NCBI RefSeq assembly: GCF_001514065.1
Contig: NZ_KQ948424.1
Span: 1,026,994 to 1,090,993, forward strand
Direction of reading: 5' to 3'
DNA from: Streptomyces antibioticus
GTDB taxonomy: Bacteria; Actinomycetota; Actinomycetes; Streptomycetales; Streptomycetaceae
DNA length: 64,000 bases
Shown: positions 25,361 through 33,021 of the stretch, in pieces
How the letters are laid out: every line of letters starts with the position of its first letter
How positions within the stretch are numbered: the stretch's first letter is position 1
Made by a program: the position numbers and the translations under genes
Notes under the pieces: model-generated
Told to the model about the DNA's origin: nothing
Seen by the model: only the letters and a program-made list of their open reading frames with translations
The model's database searches: none

Positions 25361-25795
25361 TCAGGGCGTGTCTTCGGGCAGCAGCCCCAGCTGCCCCAGG
25401 AACTCCATCTCGTCGAAGTAGAGCCGGTACTCCGTGATCCGGCCGTCCTTCACCGTGGCGAGGTCCACCCCGCGGATGCTGACCTCCTTGCCGGTGGCCG
25501 GCAGGGTGCCGCCGTCGGGCAGATACAGCGGCCCGGTGTTGTGGCCCCTGTACACACCCTCGTCGATGGCGGTGTCGCCGACCTCGTAGGAGTGCAGCGG
25601 CTCGAACCTGCCGTCCGGGACCGACTCCGTCATCTGCCGCCAGTACTCCACGATGTTGTCGCGTCCGTGGATCTCGCCCTCGTCGGGCGTGTAGGCGACG
25701 GCGTCCTCCGCGTACAGCTCGGCGAGGACCTTCGGGTCCGGGTGCGCGGTCACCGCGTCGGTGAGCCGGTCCATGACCTCACGAGCTTCTCCCAT
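25361..25795 (-). CDS. SnoaL-like/NTF2-fold protein
   Basis: A 144-residue single-domain protein of the SnoaL or ester-cyclase group (cone-shaped alpha+beta fold). ELYAEDAVAYTPDEGEIHG and ITEYRLYFDEMEFLGQLGL are typical strands and the C-terminal helix. Such proteins serve as polyketide cyclases, isomerases or ligand-binding proteins; no biosynthetic cluster surrounds this one, so the role is open. Confidence 0.85.
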   Translation of the reverse strand: MGEAREVMDRLTDAVTAHPDPKVLAELYAEDAVAYTPDEGEIHGRDNIVEYWRQMTESVPDGRFEPLHSYEVGDTAIDEGVYRGHNTGPLYLPDGGTLPATGKEVSIRGVDLATVKDGRITEYRLYFDEMEFLGQLGLLPEDTP

Positions 25796-25899
25796 GATCC
25801 ACCTCCGTCGTCCAGGGGATCACCCCCCTCATTTTCTCACCGGCCCGCGATACGGACCGCTCGGAGGAGACCGCGGCACCCCGCCTATCCTGAGGAAGG

Positions 25900-25995
25900 C
25901 CACCGAAGACCGCCCGAAGACCACCGAAGGCCGGCCGAAGACCGCCGAAGGCCGCCCGAGGACCGCCGAAGGTCATCGAAGGCCGCCCGAAGACC
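25900..25995. repeat. Tandem repeat with a 21-bp period
   Basis: About 4.5 imperfect copies of a 21-base unit, each made of two half-units like CCACCGAAGACC and GCCCGAAGA, end 45 bases before the SDR gene. The lack of a plausible host frame suggests a slippage-prone, non-coding array that may affect the SDR leader. Confidence 0.8.
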
Positions 25996-26040
25996 CCCTT
26001 GATCGTCCCGTTTGACCGCCGACCCGAGGAGCCCCCGCCC

Positions 26041-26805
26041 ATGCCCAGCGCAGCGTCCCGCATCGCCGTCGTCACCGGTGCGAGCAGCGGAATCGGCGCC
26101 GCCACGGCCCGCGGGCTGGCCGCCGCCGGCTACCGCGTCGTCCTCACCGCCCGCCGCAAGGACCGTATCGAGGCGCTCGCGGAGGAGATCAACGCGGCGG
26201 GCCACCAGGCCACGGCGTACCAGCTCGACGTCACCGACCGGGCCGCGGTCGACGAGTTCGCCACCGCCTTCAAGACGATCGGCGTCCTGGTCAACAACGC
26301 GGGCGGCGCGCTCGGCGCCGACCCGGTCGCGACCGGCGACCCGGCCGACTGGCGCACGATGTACGAGACGAACGTCATCGGCACCCTCAACCTCACCCAG
26401 GCCCTGCTCCCCAGGCTGATCGCGAGCGGCGACGGCACGGTGGTGGTCGTCTCCTCCACCGCGGGCCACGGCACGTACGAGGGCGGCGGCGGTTACGTGG
26501 CCGCCAAGCACGGCGCCCACGTCCTCGCCGAGACCCTCCGCCTGGAGATCGTCGGCCAGCCGGTGAGGGTGATCGAGATCGCGCCCGGCATGGTGAAGAC
26601 GGACGAGTTCGCGCTCACCCGCTTCGGCGGCGACGAGGAGAAGGCCGCCAAGGTCTACCAGGGCGTCGCCGAGCCGCTGACGGCCGACGACGTGGCGGAC
26701 ACGATCACCTGGGCGGTCACCCGCCCCGCCCACGTCAACGTCGACCTCCTGGTCCTGCGCCCGCGCGCCCAGGCGTCGAACACGAAGGTGCACAGGGAGC
26801 TGTGA
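26041..26805 (+). CDS. Short-chain dehydrogenase/reductase
   Basis: A 254-residue classical SDR: cofactor motif TGASSGIG near residue 12, NNAGG, catalytic Ser in VVSSTAGHGTYEGGGGY and Tyr-x3-Lys in YVAAKH. Overall it is most like the YdfG/serine-3-dehydrogenase group. GAGGAG 9 bases before the ATG supports the start. A tandem repeat array ends just upstream, and a 48-residue membrane protein gene overlaps the stop by one base. Confidence 0.92.
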   Translation: MPSAASRIAVVTGASSGIGAATARGLAAAGYRVVLTARRKDRIEALAEEINAAGHQATAYQLDVTDRAAVDEFATAFKTIGVLVNNAGGALGADPVATGDPADWRTMYETNVIGTLNLTQALLPRLIASGDGTVVVVSSTAGHGTYEGGGGYVAAKHGAHVLAETLRLEIVGQPVRVIEIAPGMVKTDEFALTRFGGDEEKAAKVYQGVAEPLTADDVADTITWAVTRPAHVNVDLLVLRPRAQASNTKVHREL

Positions 26806-26951
26806 TGGCCGAGGCCGACGACGCGGAGCAGCGCCGCCTGGCGCTGGAGAAGAAGCGCGAACGCATCGTCTGGTACTACCTCGGTTACTTCCTCTTCGGC
26901 ATCCACATCGTCGCGTTCGTGATGATCTACGCGGTCATGCACGCGAAATAG
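26805..26951 (+). CDS. Small single-pass membrane protein, 48 residues
   Basis: A short gene starting at ATG 26805-26807, overlapping the SDR stop by one base (TGATG). The N-terminal half is charged and helical (DDAEQRRLALEKKRER) and the C-terminal half is one membrane span (IVWYYLGYFLFGIHIVAF). Third codon positions are G/C-rich. It may belong to a small actinobacterial DUF family (DUF6126 is my unverified recollection). It is coupled to the SDR; function is unknown. Confidence 0.75.
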   Translation: MAEADDAEQRRLALEKKRERIVWYYLGYFLFGIHIVAFVMIYAVMHAK

Positions 26952-26991
26952 CCGGGCGCGGCGGGGAACCGGGACCATAGGGTCACCGCCT

Positions 26992-28254
26992 GTGGACAGA
27001 CACGTAGCCTTCGACGCCCTGCACAACTTCCGCGACCTGGGCGGATACCGGACGGCGGACGGCCGTCGCATCCGCCCGGGGGTGCTCTACCGCTCCGACT
27101 CCCTGGGCAGGTTGACGACGAGCACCCCCGACTGGTCCCGCTTCCTCTCCCTCGGCATCCGCACGGTCATCGACCTGCGCTACCCCTGGGAGATCGAGCG
27201 CCAGGGCCGTGTCCCGGCGGACGACTCCTACGCGTACGTCAATCTCAGCATCGAGCACCGCCCGTACAACCAGGCGGCGCTGGCCCCGGAGATCGATCCC
27301 GGCCCGTACCTGGCCGAGCGCTACCTGCAAGTGGCGGAGGACGGCAGGAAGGAGATCCGGACCGCACTGGAGACGATCGCGACCGCCTCCACCACCGCCC
27401 CCCTCGTCTTCCACTGCGCCTCCGGCAAGGACCGCACGGGCGAACTGGCGGCGCTGGTCCTGACGCTGCTGGGCGTGGACGAGCGCACGGTCGTCGAGGA
27501 CTTCACCCTCACCGAACTGGCGTCCGCGGCCCTCCTGTCCGACTGGAAGGCGCGGCACGACGGCCAGTCCCCCGCCTGGCTGGGCTTCGGCAGAGCCCCG
27601 GCATCGGTGATGCGGGGCTTCCTGGACCTCCTGAAGGAGCGATACGGCTCGGTGGAGGGGTACGTGACCCAGGCGCTCGGCATGGACGCGGAGTCCCTCG
27701 CGGCGAAGCTGGCGGCCAACCTCCTGGAACCGTCCCCCACCACCCACCCCCCGCTGACCTACCGAAGGGCCGAACCCCAGGACGCCGAGCGCCTCGTCCG
27801 GCTCCGCGACTCGGTGGCCCTGTGGATGCTGGCCAGGGACATCGACCAGTGGAAGCCCGCCGAGAAGGACGCGGCCCACTTCCGTACCCGCATGGCGGAG
27901 GGCGAGGTCTGGCTGGCGTACGCGGACGGCCACTTGGCCGGGGCGTACGAACTCTGGTGGACGGACGAGGCGGCCTGGGGCCCCCGCCCCGCCGACGCCG
28001 GCTACATCCACCGTCTGATGACCACCCCGCACCTGGCCCCGCCGGGAACCGGCCAGGCCCTCCTGACCCACGCGGAGTCCCGCATCGCGGCGGCCGCCTT
28101 GCCCTACGCCCGCCTGGACTGCCTGTCCACCAACCCCCGCCTCCGCACGTACTACGAGACGGCGGGCTACACGGTCGCAGGCGAACAGCCCGCGAAGAAG
28201 GACGGCTCGGGCAGCCCGTACGCGGTGACCCTGCTGGAGAAGCGTCTGCCGTGA
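26992..28254 (+). CDS. Tyrosine phosphatase-GNAT acetyltransferase fusion protein
   Basis: A 420-residue fusion. Residues about 1-245 form a tyrosine/serine phosphatase domain of the Y_phosphatase3 type, with the opening HNFRDLGGYRTADGR and catalytic loop HCASGKDRTG (Cys and Arg of the C-x5-R motif). Residues about 255-420 form a GNAT domain (YRRAEPQDAERLVRLRD, PPGTGQALLTHAESR, NPRLRTYYETAGY). The frame is continuous and no internal stop separates them. Each half is normally a stand-alone protein; substrates are unknown. It starts at GTG, and a terminator follows. Confidence 0.88.
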   Translation: MDRHVAFDALHNFRDLGGYRTADGRRIRPGVLYRSDSLGRLTTSTPDWSRFLSLGIRTVIDLRYPWEIERQGRVPADDSYAYVNLSIEHRPYNQAALAPEIDPGPYLAERYLQVAEDGRKEIRTALETIATASTTAPLVFHCASGKDRTGELAALVLTLLGVDERTVVEDFTLTELASAALLSDWKARHDGQSPAWLGFGRAPASVMRGFLDLLKERYGSVEGYVTQALGMDAESLAAKLAANLLEPSPTTHPPLTYRRAEPQDAERLVRLRDSVALWMLARDIDQWKPAEKDAAHFRTRMAEGEVWLAYADGHLAGAYELWWTDEAAWGPRPADAGYIHRLMTTPHLAPPGTGQALLTHAESRIAAAALPYARLDCLSTNPRLRTYYETAGYTVAGEQPAKKDGSGSPYAVTLLEKRLP

Positions 28255-28271
28255 ACGAGGAGTGAACGAGC

Positions 28272-28297
28272 AAGGCCCCGGCCGAAGCCGGGGCCTT
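28272..28297. terminator. Bidirectional hairpin terminator
   Basis: Perfect 11-bp stem AAGGCCCCGGC / GCCGGGGCCTT with a CGAA tetraloop between the convergent phosphatase-GNAT gene and rtcB; both strands end the stem with T residues. Confidence 0.8.
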
Positions 28298-28306
28298 CCT
28301 CCTACG

Positions 28307-29500
28307 TCAGCCCTTCACGCACACGACCTGCTTCAGCTTCGCGACGACCTCCACGAGGTCCCGCTGCTGGTCGATGACCTTCTCGATCGGCTTGTACGCG
28401 CCCGGGATCTCGTCCACGACGCCGGAGTCCTTACGGCACTCCACGCCCCGCGTCTGCTCCTCCAGGTCCTTCGTGGAGAAGCGCCGCTTGGCCGCGTTGC
28501 GGCTCATGCGCCGACCGGCACCGTGGGACGCCGAGTTGAAGGCTTTCTCGTTACCGAGGCCCTTCACGATGTACGAACCCGTGCCCATCGAGCCCGGGAT
28601 GATCCCGAACTCCCCGGAACCGGCCCGGATCGCGCCCTTACGGGTCACGAGCAGGTCCATCCCGTCGTAGCGCTCCTCGGCCACGTAGTTGTGGTGCGCG
28701 CTGATCTCCGGCTCGAAGGTCGGCTTCGCCTTCTTGAACTCCTTGCGGATCACGTCCTTGAGCAGCGCCATCATGAGCGTGCGGTTGTACTTGGCGTACT
28801 CCTGCGCCCAGAACAGGTCGTTGCGGTACGCCGCCATCTGCGGGGTGTCCGCGACGAAGACGGCGAGGTCACGGTCGATCAGGCCCTGGTTGTGCGGGAG
28901 CTTCTGGGCGATGCCGATGTGGTGCTCGGCCAGTTCCTTGCCGATGTTCCGGGAACCGGAGTGGAGCATCAGCCAGACAGAACCGGTCGTATCCGTGCAG
29001 ACCTCGACGAAGTGATTTCCCGAGCCGAGGGTGCCCATTTGCTTCGTGGCCCGCTCCTCCCGGAACTTCACCGCGTCCGCGACTCCGTCGAACCGCCCCC
29101 AGAAGTCGTCCCATCCCGCGGTCGGCAGCGCATGGAATCGCCCCGGGTCGACCGGGTCGTCATGCATCCCCCGTCCCACCGGAATGGCCTGCTCGATCTT
29201 CGACCGCAGCCGCGACAGATCCCCCGGCAGGTCATTCGCCGTCAGGGACGTCTTCACCGCCGACATCCCGCAGCCGATGTCGACACCGACCGCGGCCGGG
29301 CAGACCGCCCCCTGCATCGCGATGACCGACCCGACCGTCGCGCCCTTCCCGTAGTGGACGTCCGGCATGACCGCCAGACCCTTGATCCAGGGCAGGGTCG
29401 CGACGTTGCGCAACTGCTGGAGCGCGCCCTCCTCCACCGACGCGGGATCGGTCCACATACGGATGGGAACCTTCGCGCCCGGCATTTCCACGTACGACAT
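28307..29500 (-). CDS. rtcB: RNA-splicing ligase RtcB
   Basis: A 397-residue RtcB that joins 2',3'-cyclic phosphate and 5'-hydroxyl RNA ends using GTP and manganese. Key motifs are PDVHYGKGATVG, GVDIGCGM (metal-binding Cys), GSGNHFVEV, HSGSRNIG, HHNYV and the guanylylated His in SHGAGRRMSR. Length is in the normal range for the short bacterial form. No archease or RtcA gene is adjacent, so it stands alone here. Confidence 0.95.
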   Translation of the reverse strand: MSYVEMPGAKVPIRMWTDPASVEEGALQQLRNVATLPWIKGLAVMPDVHYGKGATVGSVIAMQGAVCPAAVGVDIGCGMSAVKTSLTANDLPGDLSRLRSKIEQAIPVGRGMHDDPVDPGRFHALPTAGWDDFWGRFDGVADAVKFREERATKQMGTLGSGNHFVEVCTDTTGSVWLMLHSGSRNIGKELAEHHIGIAQKLPHNQGLIDRDLAVFVADTPQMAAYRNDLFWAQEYAKYNRTLMMALLKDVIRKEFKKAKPTFEPEISAHHNYVAEERYDGMDLLVTRKGAIRAGSGEFGIIPGSMGTGSYIVKGLGNEKAFNSASHGAGRRMSRNAAKRRFSTKDLEEQTRGVECRKDSGVVDEIPGAYKPIEKVIDQQRDLVEVVAKLKQVVCVKG

Positions 29501-29708
29501 ATCGTCCTCATTCCCCCGGAATCACAAACAAAGGCTTGAATCGCAAAACCTGCGCCAGGGTCAGCGAAAAGGGACAACGGACCGGCGTTCACGGCTGTGC
29601 GTGCGATACACATGGTGCGCAGGGGGCACCCCCGCCCGGCAAGCGATTAACCAGCAGCGATCAGCCGTAACGATCAGCAGCGATCAGCACCATCGAGAGG
29701 AGCCGACC
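29501..29708. promoter_or_regulatory. Divergent region between rtcB and a lipoprotein gene, with direct repeats
   Basis: A 208-base gap holding the promoters of both genes. Near the lipoprotein start CGATCAG occurs three times (29658, 29671 and 29681), a spacing that could be a protein-binding array. Confidence 0.4.
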
Positions 29709-30533
29709 GTGCAGCGGAAGGCGTACGTACCCGGCGTCGCGGCCCTCCTCGTGGCGCTGCTCGCCGCCGGCTGCACGAGCGGCTCGGACACGGGCGGCAC
29801 GGAGGACAACTCCAACCCGGGTGACGCCGGCACCGCCTCCCCCGTCGCCGAGCCCGGCCGCTACCGCACGCTCCCCGAGCCCTGCGGCGCGGTCAGCCAG
29901 GACACCCTCGACACGCTCCTGCCCGGCATCCAGCAGCTCCCGGACGAGGACCAGCGGGAGAAGGCCTACCAGGGCACCCCGACGACCACCTTCGACATCG
30001 ACCGCAAGGTCGGCTGCCAGTGGAAGGTGGAGTCGGCCGACGCCACCGACCATCTCCTCGTCGACCTGGAGCGGGTCGTGTCGTACGACAACTCCGTCAG
30101 CGACGAGAACCAGGCGCAGGCGCTGTTCGCGGAGGCGCAGACGGCGGCGCATCTCCCGGAGCCGTCCGAGTCGGCGACCTCGGACGTGACTTCCTCGGCG
30201 ACACCGAGCGACGCAGCCTCCGCCTCCTCTTCCCCTTCCTCTTCTTCCTCTTCTTCCTCTTCCTCGCCCGCCGCCGGGTCCACGGCCGCCGATCTCCAGC
30301 CCCGCGTTCTCGACGATCTGGGCGACGAGGCGTTCCTGAACGACGTGGCGAGCAGTTCGGGTTCGACGGCCAAGCAGCGCATGGTGACTGTGGCGTTCCG
30401 CACGTCCAACGTGATCGTGACGATCGAGTACGAGGAGCAGCCGACGACCATCGGCACCGCCCCGGACAGCAAGGAAATGCAGGACAGGGCAAGGAATCTG
30501 GCCGCCGAGCTGGCGGAGGCGCTGGCGGGCTGA
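29709..30533 (+). CDS. DUF3558-type lipoprotein with a poly-serine tract
   Basis: A 274-residue exported lipoprotein: signal peptide with lipobox (LLAAGC, Cys near residue 22), low-complexity spacer, then a DUF3558-like domain with LPEPCGAV and VGCQWKVE, whose cysteines probably pair. A serine tract of about 18 residues with few interruptions interrupts the domain near residues 173-190 and is encoded by TCTTCC-type repeats. GAGAGGAG 6 bases before the GTG fixes the start. It is followed by a second, related lipoprotein. Function is unknown. Confidence 0.82.
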   Translation: MQRKAYVPGVAALLVALLAAGCTSGSDTGGTEDNSNPGDAGTASPVAEPGRYRTLPEPCGAVSQDTLDTLLPGIQQLPDEDQREKAYQGTPTTTFDIDRKVGCQWKVESADATDHLLVDLERVVSYDNSVSDENQAQALFAEAQTAAHLPEPSESATSDVTSSATPSDAASASSSPSSSSSSSSSSPAAGSTAADLQPRVLDDLGDEAFLNDVASSSGSTAKQRMVTVAFRTSNVIVTIEYEEQPTTIGTAPDSKEMQDRARNLAAELAEALAG

Positions 30534-30642
30534 TGCCCGTCGGTGACGTTCCGCAATGCCCGTGAAGCAGAACCGCACAGCTGTCCCACCGCGTACCGTG
30601 GCCCCTCGGACCCGATCCGACCGCAGGAGCACGAGCAGCGTC

Positions 30643-31518
30643 ATGAGTGAAGGAACCATGCAGCGAGCAGCACAGAGCGACCAGCGTGACCCGCGAACGA
30701 AGCGCACCTACCGGGTGCTTCTCGGCGCAGCCGCCGTCCCCCTGATGCTGGTGGCCACGGCCTGTTCCTCTGACTCCGGCTCGTCGTCGGACGACAGCGC
30801 CGCCGGCGCCGGTCAGAGCAGCTCCGAGAACTCCACGTCGGCCAGCCCGTCGCCGACCGTGCAGGCGGCGGCGTACAAGTCGCTTCCGGACGCGTGCGAC
30901 ACCCTGTCGAAGGACACGCTCGGCGATCTGGTCCCGAAGGCGTCGAAGTCCGGCAAGCAGGGCAAGTCGGACGACGTGGCGACGCGCGGCAGTTGCTCGT
31001 GGTCGAGCCTGGACAACAACGGCGTCAAGGGCTCCCAGTTCCGCTGGCTGAACGTCTCCCTGCTCCGCTTCGACTCCGACGTCACGCGCGGCGAGGGCGA
31101 CAAGCTGGCGCAGGAGTACTACGACAAGCAGGTGCAGGACGCCCAGTCGGCGGAGGGCGCGAAGAACACGAAGACGGAGCCGGTGTCGGGGACGGGTGAC
31201 CAGGCCACGCTGGTCCGTTACGACCTGAAGAAGAAGGAAGGCTCCTTCAAGCAGCAGACGCTGGTGACCCGCGTCGAGAACGTCGTCGTGACCCTCGACT
31301 ACAACGGTGCGGGCCTGGCCGGCGAGAAGACGCCGAGCGCCGACACCCTCGCGAAGCTGGTGAAGTCGGCGGCGAAGGAGGCGGTGGCGTCGGTGACGAA
31401 GGCGAACACGGGCGGCGGCAACAGCAGCAGCGGTGGCAGCGGTGGCGGTAAGACCAGCCCCTCCCCGTCCGCGTCGAAGTCGGCATCTCCGTCCAAGTCG
31501 GCTACGAAGAAGAGCTGA
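30643..31518 (+). CDS. Second DUF3558-type lipoprotein
   Basis: A 291-residue lipoprotein with a long basic N-terminus, hydrophobic segment and lipobox (LVATAC, Cys near residue 41), a Ser-rich spacer and a DUF3558-like domain (LPDACDTLSKDTLGDLV, RGSCSWSSL). The C-terminus is a Gly/Ser/Lys-rich tail. It is a tandem relative of the preceding lipoprotein, sharing the C...C-x-W pattern. The ATG at 30658, with GAAGGA close upstream, is an alternative start. Confidence 0.82.
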   Translation: MSEGTMQRAAQSDQRDPRTKRTYRVLLGAAAVPLMLVATACSSDSGSSSDDSAAGAGQSSSENSTSASPSPTVQAAAYKSLPDACDTLSKDTLGDLVPKASKSGKQGKSDDVATRGSCSWSSLDNNGVKGSQFRWLNVSLLRFDSDVTRGEGDKLAQEYYDKQVQDAQSAEGAKNTKTEPVSGTGDQATLVRYDLKKKEGSFKQQTLVTRVENVVVTLDYNGAGLAGEKTPSADTLAKLVKSAAKEAVASVTKANTGGGNSSSGGSGGGKTSPSPSASKSASPSKSATKKS

Positions 31519-31561
31519 CGAACCCTACCGGCCACGCGTGCGCCGCACACATGTGCCACTC

Positions 31562-31575
31562 TGTTGCGCGCAACA
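31562..31575. promoter_or_regulatory. Perfect 14-bp palindrome before the DUF2637 gene
   Basis: TGTTGCGCGCAACA is a perfect palindrome ending 24 bases before the start of the DUF2637 gene, a good position for an operator on its leader or promoter. I cannot name the binding protein. Confidence 0.55.
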
Positions 31576-31599
31576 ACACGCAAGGGGAGGGGAGTACGA

Positions 31600-32958
31600 G
31601 TGGCCGCGCCTATGCAGCTGACTCGGATGCACCGCGTTCTCATCGGCGTGGTCGTGTTCGGCGCAGTGATCATCGCCGGCATCGGCTTCGCGGGTTCGTA
31701 CGCCGCAGTCCGCGAACTCGCCATCAAAAAGGGCTTCGGGAACTTCAGTTACGTCTTCCCGGTCGGCATCGACGCGGGCATCTGTGTCCTGCTGGCCCTG
31801 GATCTGCTTCTGACCTGGATCCGCATTCCCTTCCCGCTGCTGCGCCAGACGGCGTGGCTGCTGACGGCGGCCACGATCGCCTTCAACGGCGCCGCGGCCT
31901 GGCCGGACCCGCTGGGCGTGGGCATGCACGCGGTGATCCCGGTCCTGTTCGTGGTCGCGGTCGAGGCCGCCCGCCACGCGATCGGCCGGATCGCGGACAT
32001 CACGGCGGACAAGCACATGGAGGGCGTCCGCCTGACGCGCTGGCTGCTCTCCCCGATCCCCACGTTCCTGCTGTGGCGCCGGATGAAGCTGTGGGAGCTG
32101 CGCTCCTACGAACAGGTCATCAAGCTCGAACAGGACCGCCTGGTCTACCAGGCCCGCCTCCACTCCCGTTTCGGCCGCGCCTGGCGCCGCAAGGCCCCGG
32201 TGGAGTCCCTGATGCCCCTGCGCCTGGCCCGCTACGGCGTCCCCCTGGCGGAGACGGCCCCGGCGGGCCTGGCGGCGGCGGGCATCGAGCCGGTGCTGCT
32301 GCCTCCGGCCCCGCAGGTGGAGATGGAGCGCGCCCCCGCGCCGCAGGCGATGCCCGCGGTGGCGGGTCCGGCGGCACCGGTGCGGGAGCAGCTTCCCGCC
32401 CCCGAGGCACAGGAGCACCCCGCCGAGCCTGTCGAGGTCGAGCAGCAGAGCCCGTGGCTCCAGGCGAGGGACCCGCACACCGTCACGTACCAGGGCGGCT
32501 ACGACCCGACGTTCGACCCGGACGCGGCGTACTGGCAGCAGTACGCGGAGGAACAGCAGCAGTTCGAGGACCAGCAGCGGTTCGAGGGGCAGCAGCGGTT
32601 CGAGGACCGGCAGGGATTCGAGGGGCAGCAGCAGTTCGACGAGCAGCAGCAGCTGTTCGAGGAGCAGCAGGCGCCCGTCCAGGAGCCGTCCATGGAGGAC
32701 ACGGGCAGCTTCCCGATCCCGTCCGGTCCGGGCCGTACCCGGGAGATGGGCGCGGGCGGCGGCACGGAGCTGACCGAGGACGACTACTACCTGGTCTTCA
32801 AGAAGTCGATAGACGGCAGCTACCCGACCTCGGGCCAGTTCCGGGGCGACGTGGAGGCCACGTACGGCACCACGCTCCCGCAGCGTGAGGCGGAGCGGAT
32901 GGTCAACCGCTTCACCAACCGCCACACGGCGGAGCTCCAGGAAGACCACATCGCATAG
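31600..32958 (+). CDS. DUF2637 membrane protein with a Gln-rich repeat region
   Basis: A 452-residue protein. Residues about 10-130 hold four membrane segments of the DUF2637 type, related to SpdB transfer-associated proteins of Streptomyces. A Pro/Ala-rich stretch follows, then a Gln-rich region near 315-365 made of six-residue units such as QQRFEG, QQRFED and RQGFEG, and a conserved C-terminal domain (DDYYLVFKKSIDGSYP, EAERMVNRF) that looks like a small DNA-binding helical module. GGAGGGGAG before GTG 31600 fixes the start. No plasmid genes are nearby. Confidence 0.85.
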   Translation: MAAPMQLTRMHRVLIGVVVFGAVIIAGIGFAGSYAAVRELAIKKGFGNFSYVFPVGIDAGICVLLALDLLLTWIRIPFPLLRQTAWLLTAATIAFNGAAAWPDPLGVGMHAVIPVLFVVAVEAARHAIGRIADITADKHMEGVRLTRWLLSPIPTFLLWRRMKLWELRSYEQVIKLEQDRLVYQARLHSRFGRAWRRKAPVESLMPLRLARYGVPLAETAPAGLAAAGIEPVLLPPAPQVEMERAPAPQAMPAVAGPAAPVREQLPAPEAQEHPAEPVEVEQQSPWLQARDPHTVTYQGGYDPTFDPDAAYWQQYAEEQQQFEDQQRFEGQQRFEDRQGFEGQQQFDEQQQLFEEQQAPVQEPSMEDTGSFPIPSGPGRTREMGAGGGTELTEDDYYLVFKKSIDGSYPTSGQFRGDVEATYGTTLPQREAERMVNRFTNRHTAELQEDHIA

Positions 32959-32982
32959 CGAACAACGAACGACGAACAACGA

Positions 32983-33012
32983 AGAAGGGGCCCTCACCAG
33001 AGGGCCCCTTCT
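32983..33012. terminator. Bidirectional hairpin terminator
   Basis: Perfect 12-bp stem AGAAGGGGCCCT / AGGGCCCCTTCT around a CACCAG loop, between the convergent DUF2637 and lysS genes. Confidence 0.8.
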
Positions 33013-33021
33013 CGTCACCGC

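Noticed and set aside
25900-25995. CRISPR-like or coding repeat
   Set aside because: Continuous 21-bp tandem repeat without spacers; the frames through it have no start site or codon bias.
31600-32958. Integrated conjugative element based on the SpdB-related domain
   Set aside because: No replication, tra, integrase or tRNA att site in the surroundings; chromosomal DUF2637 genes are common in Streptomyces.
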